From: Comamonadaceae bacterium OS-4
GTDB taxonomy: Bacteria > Pseudomonadota > Gammaproteobacteria > Burkholderiales > Burkholderiaceae_C
Direction: 5' to 3'
DNA length: 64,000 nt
NCBI GenBank assembly: GCA_027924025.1
Contig: AP026970.1
Location: 2,440,501 to 2,504,500 of the forward strand
The position numbers and the translations under genes were made by a program. Under the pieces are notes generated by a model that was given only the letters and a program-made list of their open reading frames with translations, had not been told where the DNA came from and made no database searches. Every line of letters begins with the position of its first letter. Positions within the stretch are counted from its first letter, which is position 1. This document shows, one piece after another, positions 1 through 8,406 of the stretch.

Positions 1-94
1 CGCGCGCGGCCAGCAAAATGTGGGCAAATTCCATGCGGAAATGTCTTCACCGTATGCAGGGCAGACATACCCCGCCCACCCTACAATTTCAACC

Positions 95-754
95 ATGACC
101 AGCCCTACTCCCCAGCGCCCTGTGCGCAGCCAGTACGAAGACTTCATGCGCCATGTGCACACGACGGGTGTGTTCAAACCAGACCGCACCGGCACCGGCA
201 CCACCAGCGTGTTTGGACACCAGATGCGGTTTGACCTGAACGAAGGCTTTCCCCTGGTCACCACCAAGAAAGTGCACCTGCGCAGCATCATTCAAGAGCT
301 GCTGTGGTTTCTGACCGGGTCGAGCAACAACAACTGGCTCAAAGAGCGCGGCGTCACTATCTGGGACGAATGGGCCAACCCCGAAACCGGCGACCTGGGC
401 CCGGTCTACGGCGTGCAGTGGCGCAGCTGGCCCACGCCGGATGGTGGTCACATCGACCAGATTGCCGACGTCATCAAAACCCTCAAGAGCAACCCCGACA
501 GCCGCCGCATCATCGTGAGCGCCTGGAACGTGGCCGAGCTCCACAAAATGGCGCTGATGCCCTGCCACGCCTTCTTCCAGTTTTATGTGACGCCGGCCGA
601 AACTGAAGGCGGCAAAGGCCGCCTCAGCTGCCAGCTCTACCAGCGCAGTGCCGACATCTTTTTATTTAACTACCATCCAAGTTTTGTACAGACAGGGATT
701 TCTGATGTTCCTTTTCTTGCACAGACTGGAATTTCAAAAGTTCCTTTTTTTTAA
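95..754 (+). pseudogene. thyA: Thymidylate synthase, 5' fragment (interrupted by the element)
   Basis: This is the N-terminal two thirds of chromosomal thymidylate synthase (dUMP plus methylene-THF to dTMP). Visible are the folate-side segment [11 protein letters not shown], the VTTKK loop, [11 protein letters not shown], the dual-arginine DSRRII and the catalytic cysteine in [11 protein letters not shown]. Native sequence stops after QRSADIF at base 661, where LGVPFN should follow. The frame then runs about 30 codons into the inserted DNA (ending VPFF) and stops at 754. The start at 95 (MTSPTPQ) fits the family better than the in-frame ATG at 20. The missing C-terminus lies 48 kb away at 48860-49144. 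Without it the product lacks part of the dUMP-binding site and should be inactive. Confidence 0.95.
688..748. repeat. Subterminal direct repeat at left end of element
   Basis: Two 28-bp copies (688-715 and 721-748), 33 bp apart, both begin ACAGAC and end GTTCCTTTT; about 23 of 28 positions agree. They lie 27-87 bp inside the left junction, where tyrosine recombinases of integrative elements bind arm sites. A similar stretch, GAATTCAAGTC (48809-48819; reverse complement GACTTGAATTC), lies near the right end. Binding is inferred. Confidence 0.6.
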
Positions 755-805
755 TTGCATTGTTTTTTTTGTTACCATATATTTGAACAATTGTTTATTT
801 CATGA

Positions 806-1957
806 GTGTTCTCAATGCATCTGTATTCGCCAAAGTCCTTATCGCCAAAGCAGTACATCCTGTTTGACGACAGTGAGCGAATTGCAGTACTTCCGACTGA
901 TTTCATTCGACACTTGTCTGGCCCCCCTCGAAATAGAGCGGACGGCACGCTGGCTCTGTATGCAGTCAGGCTGCGGGACTTCTGTGCTTTTCTGGAGGGC
1001 CACCCCGCGTATGGCCAGATTCGAGTCGATGACGCAATTCGAGCAGTGGGGTTTCCTGCGATAGATGAGTTCTATAGGTCCTGCCAAGCGAAGGGATTCG
1101 GAGAATCCACTATGCGCGGTTACGAGGTCGTCGTGAAGTCGTTCACTGATTGGCTAGTCACCGAAAGCGCTGGACGCGCAAGAGAGCATGCGTTGTATGA
1201 CAACGAGCGATATCGAACACCAGCACCATCAAGAAGGATGGCTCGGTATTTGACACTTGAACAGGTCACAACGTTGATTCTGGGAATGCATTGGGAATCT
1301 CAGCGCCTGATTACGCATTTCATCTATGACACTGCGGTTCGAGTCTCTGAGGTGCCACGTGTCCTGAAAAGTGACATGCCGAAGGTAGAGGACTATCCTG
1401 CAAATCAAATGTACTTTCCCCTTTTGGTCAGGGGAAGCAAAGGGCGTGGCAAGCAGATTAAGGAACGGTTTACGTTGATTTCCAGAGCGATGCTGGTGCG
1501 AATGCATCGATATTTCAACTCCCGACAATATTCAAAAAACTGTGCTTGGCCCGAAGAGCAAAAGCCAGCATTCCTGAACACCTACGGTGAGCCTTTGAAG
1601 GCAACGGCCATCCAGAAATTTTTCTCGGATGCACTTGGGCGGACGGACCTTTCCAAGGGAACTCCCCACTTACTGCGACATGGCGGGGCCTACTCCATCA
1701 TGCGCTCCGAGCACGGTAACACGTTGCTGGACAATTTATTGATTGTGCAGCGTTGCTTGGGGCACGCTCAAATCAGCACCACAGAGATTTACACGCATAT
1801 TCCTGCACCTGCACTGCAGCGAATCGAGGAGTGCCAAGGAGTCGACAGCATTCGGTACCGATATGAAGAAGCACAGCAAATTCTCGAGAGAACTTTCATA
1901 CCAGAAAGGAAGCTACCAAAAGCTCGAAGAATTGGAGTTCCTCAATGCCCGCAATAA
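806..1957 (+). CDS. Tyrosine recombinase 1 of the integration module (TnpA-like size)
   Basis: A 383-aa tyrosine site-specific recombinase. An N-terminal SAM-like core-binding domain covers about 45-125 and the catalytic domain about 145-340. The catalytic set is complete: Arg179 (DTAVRVSEV), His288-x-x-Arg291 (HLLRH), His320 (LGH) and nucleophile Tyr329 (TEIYTH). Translation starts at GTG 806 or, equally plausibly, ATG 815. The 3' end overlaps the next recombinase by 13 bp, so the genes are translationally coupled. Length and position match the first recombinase of Tn554-type modules. It probably performs strand exchange at the thyA core. AT-rich composition differs from the flanking backbone. 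Confidence 0.93.
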   Translation: MFSMHLYSPKSLSPKQYILFDDSERIAVLPTDFIRHLSGPPRNRADGTLALYAVRLRDFCAFLEGHPAYGQIRVDDAIRAVGFPAIDEFYRSCQAKGFGESTMRGYEVVVKSFTDWLVTESAGRAREHALYDNERYRTPAPSRRMARYLTLEQVTTLILGMHWESQRLITHFIYDTAVRVSEVPRVLKSDMPKVEDYPANQMYFPLLVRGSKGRGKQIKERFTLISRAMLVRMHRYFNSRQYSKNCAWPEEQKPAFLNTYGEPLKATAIQKFFSDALGRTDLSKGTPHLLRHGGAYSIMRSEHGNTLLDNLLIVQRCLGHAQISTTEIYTHIPAPALQRIEECQGVDSIRYRYEEAQQILERTFIPERKLPKARRIGVPQCPQ

Positions 1958-3774
1958 AGAACATAGTTCCCCTCGACGTTCGCGAGTACGGTCGACCGCC
2001 AGAACCAACTGCGGCGAATCCCTTCGCACAAGTAGATTGGATTTTCAAAAAGCGCAGCGACAGAATGGAAAACAAGGCGACAAAAGAAAACTACAAGGCC
2101 GCTTGCGAGTTCTTCAAAACACACGTTGTGTCCACACATGGGGGGGCCCCTTATTACCTGAACAAGCAATGGGATGAATTTGCTTTACTCCGCTTAAAAA
2201 GTGAAATTGAAGACAGGTTTGACAGTGGTGAACTGCAATACAAACCGCTTACGATGGCAGGCACATTCAGTTGCATACGCCAAGCAATGAAAGAGGCTGC
2301 AAGCTACAACCTCCTTCCAACTAGGCATCTTCACGATGTGAACTATGAGCAAGGCGAATCCGAAACGGATAAGGACATCACGTACCCGGAAGCCGAACTC
2401 GACCAAATTGTCAAGGCGACCAAAGCGGAGCTGACTTTTACTAAGCAAGTCCTCCATGGCTACACACCAACCAATGTCGGTCAGGACCCTCGTATTACTC
2501 CAAGAAGGGGGGCAAAGGCCGGATATGGATACGCAGTTGAAGCGAACATGCGGTGGTATTTCGAACAGGTATTGCAATCACAGGCAATTGGCTCAACTCC
2601 TGACAATCTCAGCTTTCACAAATCGTTTCTGCAAGCCGCAGCGGATTTTCATGGCGGCCTGAACAGCATGTACAGACGGTGGGGCGTGACTTCTCGGATT
2701 GGTATGCCACTCCTAATGCCGCTGGTCATTGAGCTAATGCATGCTACCGGCCTGAATCCTTCATCCTGCCTGGGGCTAAAAACCGATTGCTATCGAGAAG
2801 AGCACCCTCTTACTGGCATGCCGTATCTTCTTTATGAAAAGAAACGCTCAGATGGAGAACTGCAGCTGCACCTTTCACTTTTGGACTCGCGGGAGTCACA
2901 ATTCCTTAAGCGTGAGCAGTCGCATTTGGTGAAACGCGTAATCTCGCAGCTTTTGGAACTAACTGCGCCGTATCGAGAGCGAATCCCAAAGAACAGTGAA
3001 TTGAAAAGTTTGTTGCTCATTTACGAAGGTAATGGACCTTCTTCATACGGGTCAGTCTTGGCATTAAGTAACGCTCAAACATCGATTTGGTGCCGCGGCA
3101 TGGTCGCACAATACGCCTTAACGACGGAGGCGGGGAAGCCACTCTCTTTCAATTTGGTTCGTTTTCGTTCGACAAAGCTCACTGAGATGGCACTTGCTGG
3201 GCGCGACATTTTCGACATTCAACAAGTCGCTGGACACAAGAGTGTTTCGAGAACGTTGGCCTACATTTCAAAGAGGCGCCTAGATGCCCCTGCAAGAGCT
3301 GTAGTGGCAAAAGCCCTACAGACCATTAAAGAGAATCGAAGCGAGGCTCCTGCCACACCCAAGTCATCCTCTCGAGTGATTCCGATTCATCCTATTCAAA
3401 CTTACAAAGGATTGCTCAGCGACTGCAAAAACGCCTTTGACCCACCACCACGGGTAAGACAGTCAAAAGAGTTCGTACAAGGCCAACCTTGCACTCGATT
3501 CAACATGTGCCTCTTTTGTCATAACGTCGTTGTTCTGCGTGAAAACCTGCCGACCCTCTTTGCTTATCGGTCGCAAATACTGACTGCACAAGACAACAAT
3601 GTTCAGAACCTACCTCACGCTTGGCTGTACAACGATTCCCTCAACGTCATTGATGCACTCATGAATCTCGATGAGAGCCCATTCTCTCCAGAGGATATCA
3701 ATTGGGCTATTGAACTTGCGGAAACACTTGATGTCGTCATCGACCCAGTTCTCTATAGAGGAGTGGAAGAATGA
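1945..3774 (+). CDS. Tyrosine recombinase 2 of the integration module (large, degenerate active site)
   Basis: A 609-aa recombinase-like protein. The catalytic fold is recognisable at about 250-445: HATGLNPSSCLGL (canonical Arg replaced by Asn271), FNLVRFRST (first His of HxxR replaced by Asn403, Arg406 kept), AGHKS (His431) and Tyr440 in TLAYISK. A C-terminal cysteine cluster (Cys516, Cys522, Cys525) could bind zinc. The size resembles TnpB of Tn554 (about 630 aa). Loss of two catalytic positions suggests either a structural partner or a lineage with altered chemistry; which one cannot be told from sequence. It overlaps the genes on both sides (13 bp upstream, 4 bp ATGA downstream). Confidence 0.88.
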   Translation: MPAIKNIVPLDVREYGRPPEPTAANPFAQVDWIFKKRSDRMENKATKENYKAACEFFKTHVVSTHGGAPYYLNKQWDEFALLRLKSEIEDRFDSGELQYKPLTMAGTFSCIRQAMKEAASYNLLPTRHLHDVNYEQGESETDKDITYPEAELDQIVKATKAELTFTKQVLHGYTPTNVGQDPRITPRRGAKAGYGYAVEANMRWYFEQVLQSQAIGSTPDNLSFHKSFLQAAADFHGGLNSMYRRWGVTSRIGMPLLMPLVIELMHATGLNPSSCLGLKTDCYREEHPLTGMPYLLYEKKRSDGELQLHLSLLDSRESQFLKREQSHLVKRVISQLLELTAPYRERIPKNSELKSLLLIYEGNGPSSYGSVLALSNAQTSIWCRGMVAQYALTTEAGKPLSFNLVRFRSTKLTEMALAGRDIFDIQQVAGHKSVSRTLAYISKRRLDAPARAVVAKALQTIKENRSEAPATPKSSSRVIPIHPIQTYKGLLSDCKNAFDPPPRVRQSKEFVQGQPCTRFNMCLFCHNVVVLRENLPTLFAYRSQILTAQDNNVQNLPHAWLYNDSLNVIDALMNLDESPFSPEDINWAIELAETLDVVIDPVLYRGVEE

Positions 3775-5747
3775 AAAAAAAGGCAAAGACAAAGGCGGAA
3801 AAGGGACCGAGCCTTGAAGCAGTACTCAAGGAAATGTATCGACCAGACGGGAACACCCGGGTATCCAAATTGTCGCGCTACTCGGACGGTACATGGTACT
3901 TTACAGATAGCAGCCAAATTCGACTGAATTCGGTCCCCAAGACCCGATTAATGATTCCATGGAAAGCTTATGAAACAGGCGAACTAGCGGGAGAAAAGAC
4001 TTCTCATCTGTCTGCCGTGCTGCCACAGACAATGCTGCAAGAGCTTAAGGTGCTTGCGTATCTGAACCTGAAACTACCTACAGCCTTCCCACGTACTGGA
4101 AAGCAATCCGTCAAGCCCCAGACTGTGGTTACCACAATACGAGCACTGGTGACCCTACTCTCCGAAATTCAAGAGGAATATGTAGTGGAAATGAACGCCG
4201 CCCACGTCAACAGGTCTCCAATCCAGTCGATTGCGGACATTCCACTTGCCGACATCAAACACGCCTTAAGTCTCTCCGCTAGGTCAGACGGTGCAGCACT
4301 TAGTAAAGGATTAGCAGACCTTGCCTCGCCCATCATGAAAAACGTCTTCGCGGGAGGCGCACTGCAATGGAATCCACAAGACCTCAAAACTCTTGAGTTT
4401 CATTACCCTCAACCGCGAACCGATTATGAAAAGGCAATGCCAAACGACCTTTTCAGGCTACTCTCGAATACTGCATGCAATGACGTCACCACGTTTCTCC
4501 GGTTCCTTGGAGAGTCACTCTGCGACCCAACGACCCATCCTGACCGAGACCATCCTCTCTCAAGCATTGCTGACGGAAAAAAGGCGATGTTGGACTATAT
4601 CGAAATCAGAAAATCGGACAGAATTGCCAGCGCAAAAGCAGGCTCGAAGCAAAGTGCCACTGGTATCCTGAGGCGAGCATTCAAGAGGAACCACCGCGTT
4701 ACCCCACAGGAATTTCAGCTATACCTCTACCGGGTTCAGCGTGCAGCGTACTGCGTCATCGGTCTCTACACTGGGGGGCGCTACAGTGATTTGACTTCCT
4801 TCAAAACGGGCTGTGTCGCTTTCCTCCACGGGCAGCATGTACTTGCCGGGACAACTGCCAAGAACCGCGCGTTGGGCGCACCAGAGGGCAAAGACCTTTG
4901 GCCTGCCATACTGATAATGCGGGATGCAATTCGATGTCTCGAAGAAATCTCAAAAGTTACGTTTAATCCATATTTAATTTCGGGTTGCTTCACGGTTGCA
5001 ATTGGCACCGCCGCAAGCCCACTGACACTCACTGGATTTGCATCTGCGATAAACGCTTATCTGCATCTTGTCGACACATCTGGACGGTGGAAGAAGTGGC
5101 ACATCAACCCCCATCAGCTTCGCCACACTTTGGCACGGCAGTTGTCGCGTGCTGATGTTGGCCTACTCTATATCGCGCACCAGATGAAGCATCTTCATAC
5201 GGCTCTTAGCGCGCTCCCACCCGATGTGACATCGCAGTACGGGAATATTGGGGGTTTAACCCAACAACGTGCTATGGAATCGCGTTCTGCACACGAAGAG
5301 GCCGCCCGTGCACTGTATGGGTCAAATCAACCCATAGCGGGGGGAGGTGCAGAAGACTTTAAGCAGAGAAGGAAGGCTTACTTTTCGGGAATGGCTGCGC
5401 AAGGTTGGACAGAGGATGAAGTAATCGGACATCTCGCTAAGCAGGGACTTCCTTTTGCAAGTGTGGGACTTGCCTACTGCGGTGGCAAGCGTGAAATCCT
5501 GCTAAAGGATGGAACCAAAGAACTCCCCCCCTGTCTCGGTGCCTTGCAATGCGCACCAGGTGATTGCAAGCAGGCGGTAGTCACCAAAGTCCACGAGCCG
5601 TTGTGGAGAAAAATTGCGACACATAATAAATCGATGGCGAATGACCCACGAATGCTTCATGCAAAAGCCGTTTTCGAAGCCGCCGCGACTAAGGCGGAAA
5701 GGGTGCTTTTGGACCTTGCCGTGACCGTTGAAGGGGGGCACTCTTGA
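3771..5747 (+). CDS. Tyrosine recombinase 3 of the integration module
   Basis: A 658-aa recombinase with intact catalytic residues: Arg337 (YTGGRYSDL), His448-x-x-Arg451 (HQLRHT), His470 (IAHQMKH) and a likely nucleophile Tyr490 (SQYGNIG). The N-terminal 300 residues are divergent and presumably bind the element ends. A short C-terminal cysteine pair (ALQCAPGDC) resembles the end of recombinase 2. The ATG overlaps the recombinase 2 stop by 4 bp, and its own TGA overlaps the TTG start of the next gene. Having three different large recombinases in one operon recalls recombinase-in-trio elements, although the sizes here (383/609/658 plus a 168-aa helper) are closer to an extended Tn554 arrangement. 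Confidence 0.9.
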   Translation: MKKKAKTKAEKGPSLEAVLKEMYRPDGNTRVSKLSRYSDGTWYFTDSSQIRLNSVPKTRLMIPWKAYETGELAGEKTSHLSAVLPQTMLQELKVLAYLNLKLPTAFPRTGKQSVKPQTVVTTIRALVTLLSEIQEEYVVEMNAAHVNRSPIQSIADIPLADIKHALSLSARSDGAALSKGLADLASPIMKNVFAGGALQWNPQDLKTLEFHYPQPRTDYEKAMPNDLFRLLSNTACNDVTTFLRFLGESLCDPTTHPDRDHPLSSIADGKKAMLDYIEIRKSDRIASAKAGSKQSATGILRRAFKRNHRVTPQEFQLYLYRVQRAAYCVIGLYTGGRYSDLTSFKTGCVAFLHGQHVLAGTTAKNRALGAPEGKDLWPAILIMRDAIRCLEEISKVTFNPYLISGCFTVAIGTAASPLTLTGFASAINAYLHLVDTSGRWKKWHINPHQLRHTLARQLSRADVGLLYIAHQMKHLHTALSALPPDVTSQYGNIGGLTQQRAMESRSAHEEAARALYGSNQPIAGGGAEDFKQRRKAYFSGMAAQGWTEDEVIGHLAKQGLPFASVGLAYCGGKREILLKDGTKELPPCLGALQCAPGDCKQAVVTKVHEPLWRKIATHNKSMANDPRMLHAKAVFEAAATKAERVLLDLAVTVEGGHS

Positions 5748-6250
5748 GCAGGAATGAATTGAATCCAGGACTTGAGAGGAAGAATGATGATGACTTCCTT
5801 GATGTGACCAACCGCATCAAAGCGGCTATCACAAAGATTGAAGCGTCGCCGCGGCTCAAGGCTACCCAATTTGTGCTCTGCGAACTGGCCAATTGCAGCC
5901 GAGGCACTATAAACAATAGAAAATGGCCCCTCGCTGAGCTCAAACGAATAAAAGAAGCAAGGAAAGCACCCAAAAAGAGCCTGGAAACCGAATCTCCAAA
6001 AGCCGAACGGGAATTAGACTTAGTAAAGCGCCTCGAAGAACAGTTGAATGACATCCGAGATGAAGTAATTGTCTGGAAAAATAAGCATGATGCCTTGCAT
6101 GAGCTTTACGAGGCCCAACTCAACATTACGCGAGTACTCACCAAGAAAACCGAAGGTCTGAAGGCTGAAATCGTCCGACATCAAAATTCAACTCGAGAAG
6201 AGAACGTGGTAGACATAAAGCGCACCGCGCCGAGCCGCAAACGTACTTGA
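5744..6250 (+). CDS. Small HTH/coiled-coil partner of the recombinases (TnpC-like)
   Basis: A 168-aa basic protein beginning at TTG 5744, which overlaps the preceding TGA (TTGA). No in-frame ATG is available, so the TTG is the likely start. Residues about 35-65 (FVLCELANCSRGTINNR) look like a helix-turn-helix. Residues about 85-150 form a continuous charged heptad-like helix suggesting a coiled coil. Position and layout match the small last gene of Tn554-type modules (TnpC), which influences orientation and frequency of transposition. Its role here as accessory factor for excision or integration is inferred from context. Confidence 0.75.
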   Translation: MSRNELNPGLERKNDDDFLDVTNRIKAAITKIEASPRLKATQFVLCELANCSRGTINNRKWPLAELKRIKEARKAPKKSLETESPKAERELDLVKRLEEQLNDIRDEVIVWKNKHDALHELYEAQLNITRVLTKKTEGLKAEIVRHQNSTREENVVDIKRTAPSRKRT

Positions 6251-6281
6251 CTATACGTAACCAATCCTTTGAAGACTATTT

Positions 6282-7274
6282 ATGAAGCAGTATCAAGACC
6301 TTGTTCAAAACATTTTTGACAATGGAAGTTGGCAAGAAAACCGTACAGGAAAGAAGACGCTTAGCATTCCTGGTGCCATGATGAAGTTCGACCTTCAAGA
6401 GGGTTTTCCTGCCGTCACGACGAAAAAGCTTGCCTTCAAATCCTCCGTTGGGGAGCTCGTAGGATTTCTTCGAGCATCGCGAGACGCCGCTGAATTTCGG
6501 AGCCTTGGATGCAAAGTGTGGGACCAAAATGCCAACGAGAATGCTCAGTGGCTGGCTAATCCCTACCGCCTTCAAACTGACGACCTAGGACCTGTCTATG
6601 GCGTTCAGTGGCGCCAATGGCCTGCATACAAGCTCATCGACCCGAAGTCGCCAGGTGGTGTCGCTCAAATCGACGATGCAGTCTCTCGAGGTTACAAAAA
6701 GCTGGGGATTGTTGAGGGCAGCGAGTCCGGGGCGAATGGAGAAAGCGTTCTGCTCTACAAGGCAGTTGACCAACTGCGCCAATGCTTGGACACCATCATT
6801 AAGAACCCGGGTGACCGCCGCATCCTCTTTCATGGGTGGAACTGGGCCCAAATTGAAGAGATGGCTCTGCCTCCGTGCCATTTGCTCTACCAATTTTTAG
6901 TCAATCAATCCAAGAAAGAGATTTCGCTCTGCCTCTACATTCGGTCCAATGACGTAGGCTTGGGCACTCCTTTCAATCTTAGCGAAGGCGCTGCACTGTT
7001 GCATTTAGTTGGAAGGTTGACTGGCTACAAACCTCGCTGGTTCACGTACTTCATTGGTGATGCCCACATTTACGAGGACCATGTAGACATGCTCAAAGAG
7101 CAGCTTCAACGGACTCCTTACCCTGCTCCAAGGCTCGTGTTATCTGACCGAATTCCCGACTTTGCAGTTACGGGAAAGTATGAACCTGAATGGCTTGAAA
7201 AAGTTGAGCCTAGCGATTTCACTCTGGAAGGCTATCAACATCACGCACATTTGACGGCTCCGATGGCAGTCTGA
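6282..7274 (+). CDS. thyA: Element-encoded thymidylate synthase (replacement ThyA)
   Basis: A complete 330-aa thymidylate synthase. Landmarks: GFPAVTTKK loop, [13 protein letters not shown], dual-arginine DRRILF, catalytic Cys in [11 protein letters not shown], the dUMP phosphate loop [24 protein letters not shown] and the C-terminal TAPMAV. It is longer than the chromosomal enzyme (about 283 aa when rejoined) because of an insertion of about 40 residues after QWP ([12 protein letters not shown]...LLYKAV). It is clearly divergent, so it is not a duplication of the interrupted copy. It lies 31 bp after the recombinase operon on the same strand and probably shares its transcription. It should restore dTMP synthesis lost by insertion into thyA. 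Confidence 0.95.
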   Translation: MKQYQDLVQNIFDNGSWQENRTGKKTLSIPGAMMKFDLQEGFPAVTTKKLAFKSSVGELVGFLRASRDAAEFRSLGCKVWDQNANENAQWLANPYRLQTDDLGPVYGVQWRQWPAYKLIDPKSPGGVAQIDDAVSRGYKKLGIVEGSESGANGESVLLYKAVDQLRQCLDTIIKNPGDRRILFHGWNWAQIEEMALPPCHLLYQFLVNQSKKEISLCLYIRSNDVGLGTPFNLSEGAALLHLVGRLTGYKPRWFTYFIGDAHIYEDHVDMLKEQLQRTPYPAPRLVLSDRIPDFAVTGKYEPEWLEKVEPSDFTLEGYQHHAHLTAPMAV

Positions 7275-7299
7275 GGATTCTCAAGCGAGCTCATCAACT

Positions 7300-8406
7300 T
7301 CATCTGGGAAGAATTCCAATTGGAATTGTTGGGGAAATCAGGCCAAACTGCCTTTCGACTTGCGCGGTCACCTCGTAGCCATGGCCGGCCAGCATGTCAA
7401 ATTCGCTGGTATTCAGGCGTCTGAGCGTCGTCGGAAAAGTGGCTGCAAATTCCGCGGATTTGCGGTGAAGTGCTCCAACCGGAGTACTTATCTGCATGAA
7501 TGCACCTCGCGCTGGCGCGCCTTGTAAGTAGGTGGCAAAAGTGCGGACCCGAAGTGAGCGCGCTTGCTCGCTGATGATGTCTGACACGCGCTTGAGGCGA
7601 TACAGACTGAATGGACCATAAGAAAACCCTTGCACCAAGGGTGCTCCAGCATCTGAAACAATGATTGGCATTTCGGGGGGCTTTGGTTGCAGCTTACCCG
7701 CGTCGAAGTAGGGCTCCAGACCAAGATTGTCGTAGACCCCGCCGTCGTACAGGTGCAGGTACTTGTACGGTAGTTGTACGACTTCCTCTGTGCCAACCGT
7801 AGCGCCCCAGGGCCGCCTCTTCCATACAAAGTCGTTCGACTTTATGGCCAAAGGGCCGAATCCCCCGGGGAATGCCGCTGAAACAGCAATAGCATTTGCA
7901 AGAGGAAAGTCATTGGGGGCCGCGTATCCGAGAAGATAGTCGCCCATATCCTCTCGCTTGAAACGAAACCGTTTTCCGTTCTCCGCCGTCGTTCCGTTGA
8001 TAGACCATTCGGGCGTACTCGGCAAGTCCCTCAGCTTTTCGGTAAGCCCCCACTCATCACGCAGTGCCCCTGCAAGCAAGTTTGCGCGCGAAAGAAGGAA
8101 GCGCCATTGGCTCGGACGCTTCAATTGGCGAACGGCGCCCCACATTAAGCTACGCGCACACAATCTTTCTCGGAGGGCTGGATAGACCGATGATAAAAAC
8201 TGAGAAGAGGTTGGCCACTTAAGTTGTGTCTGATGCAGCACGAGCCCCACGACCAGACTTCCACCTGACACTGTTGAGAGTTTTTCAACTCGCTCCAACA
8301 ATCCGCGCTCTGCCAGCAGTTTCAACACACCAAGGTGGAACACCATGGCACGAATACCTCCGCCAGATAGAACCAAAGCTATTGGCTGTTGCTCTCCCTC
8401 GCTCAT
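7300..8406 (-). CDS. Patatin-like phospholipase, probable membrane-attacking effector
   Basis: A 368-aa patatin-family lipid hydrolase. The oxyanion loop is GGGIRAMVFHLG near residue 15, the nucleophile serine lies in TVSGGS near 47, and the catalytic Asp is in YDGGVYDNLG near 218. Such enzymes cleave membrane phospholipids, and CapV-type members are CBASS effectors. It is last in a three-gene minus-strand operon and overlaps the E2-E1-JAB gene by 4 bp (ATGA). No signal peptide or membrane segment is seen, so it is likely cytosolic. The effector role is inferred from the ubiquitin-like partner genes; no CD-NTase is present to make a cyclic-nucleotide activator. Confidence 0.85.
   Translation of the reverse strand: MSEGEQQPIALVLSGGGIRAMVFHLGVLKLLAERGLLERVEKLSTVSGGSLVVGLVLHQTQLKWPTSSQFLSSVYPALRERLCARSLMWGAVRQLKRPSQWRFLLSRANLLAGALRDEWGLTEKLRDLPSTPEWSINGTTAENGKRFRFKREDMGDYLLGYAAPNDFPLANAIAVSAAFPGGFGPLAIKSNDFVWKRRPWGATVGTEEVVQLPYKYLHLYDGGVYDNLGLEPYFDAGKLQPKPPEMPIIVSDAGAPLVQGFSYGPFSLYRLKRVSDIISEQARSLRVRTFATYLQGAPARGAFMQISTPVGALHRKSAEFAATFPTTLRRLNTSEFDMLAGHGYEVTAQVERQFGLISPTIPIGILPR

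Noticed and set aside
688..748. CRISPR array
   Set aside because: Only two imperfect copies with a 5-bp gap; no spacers and no cas genes.
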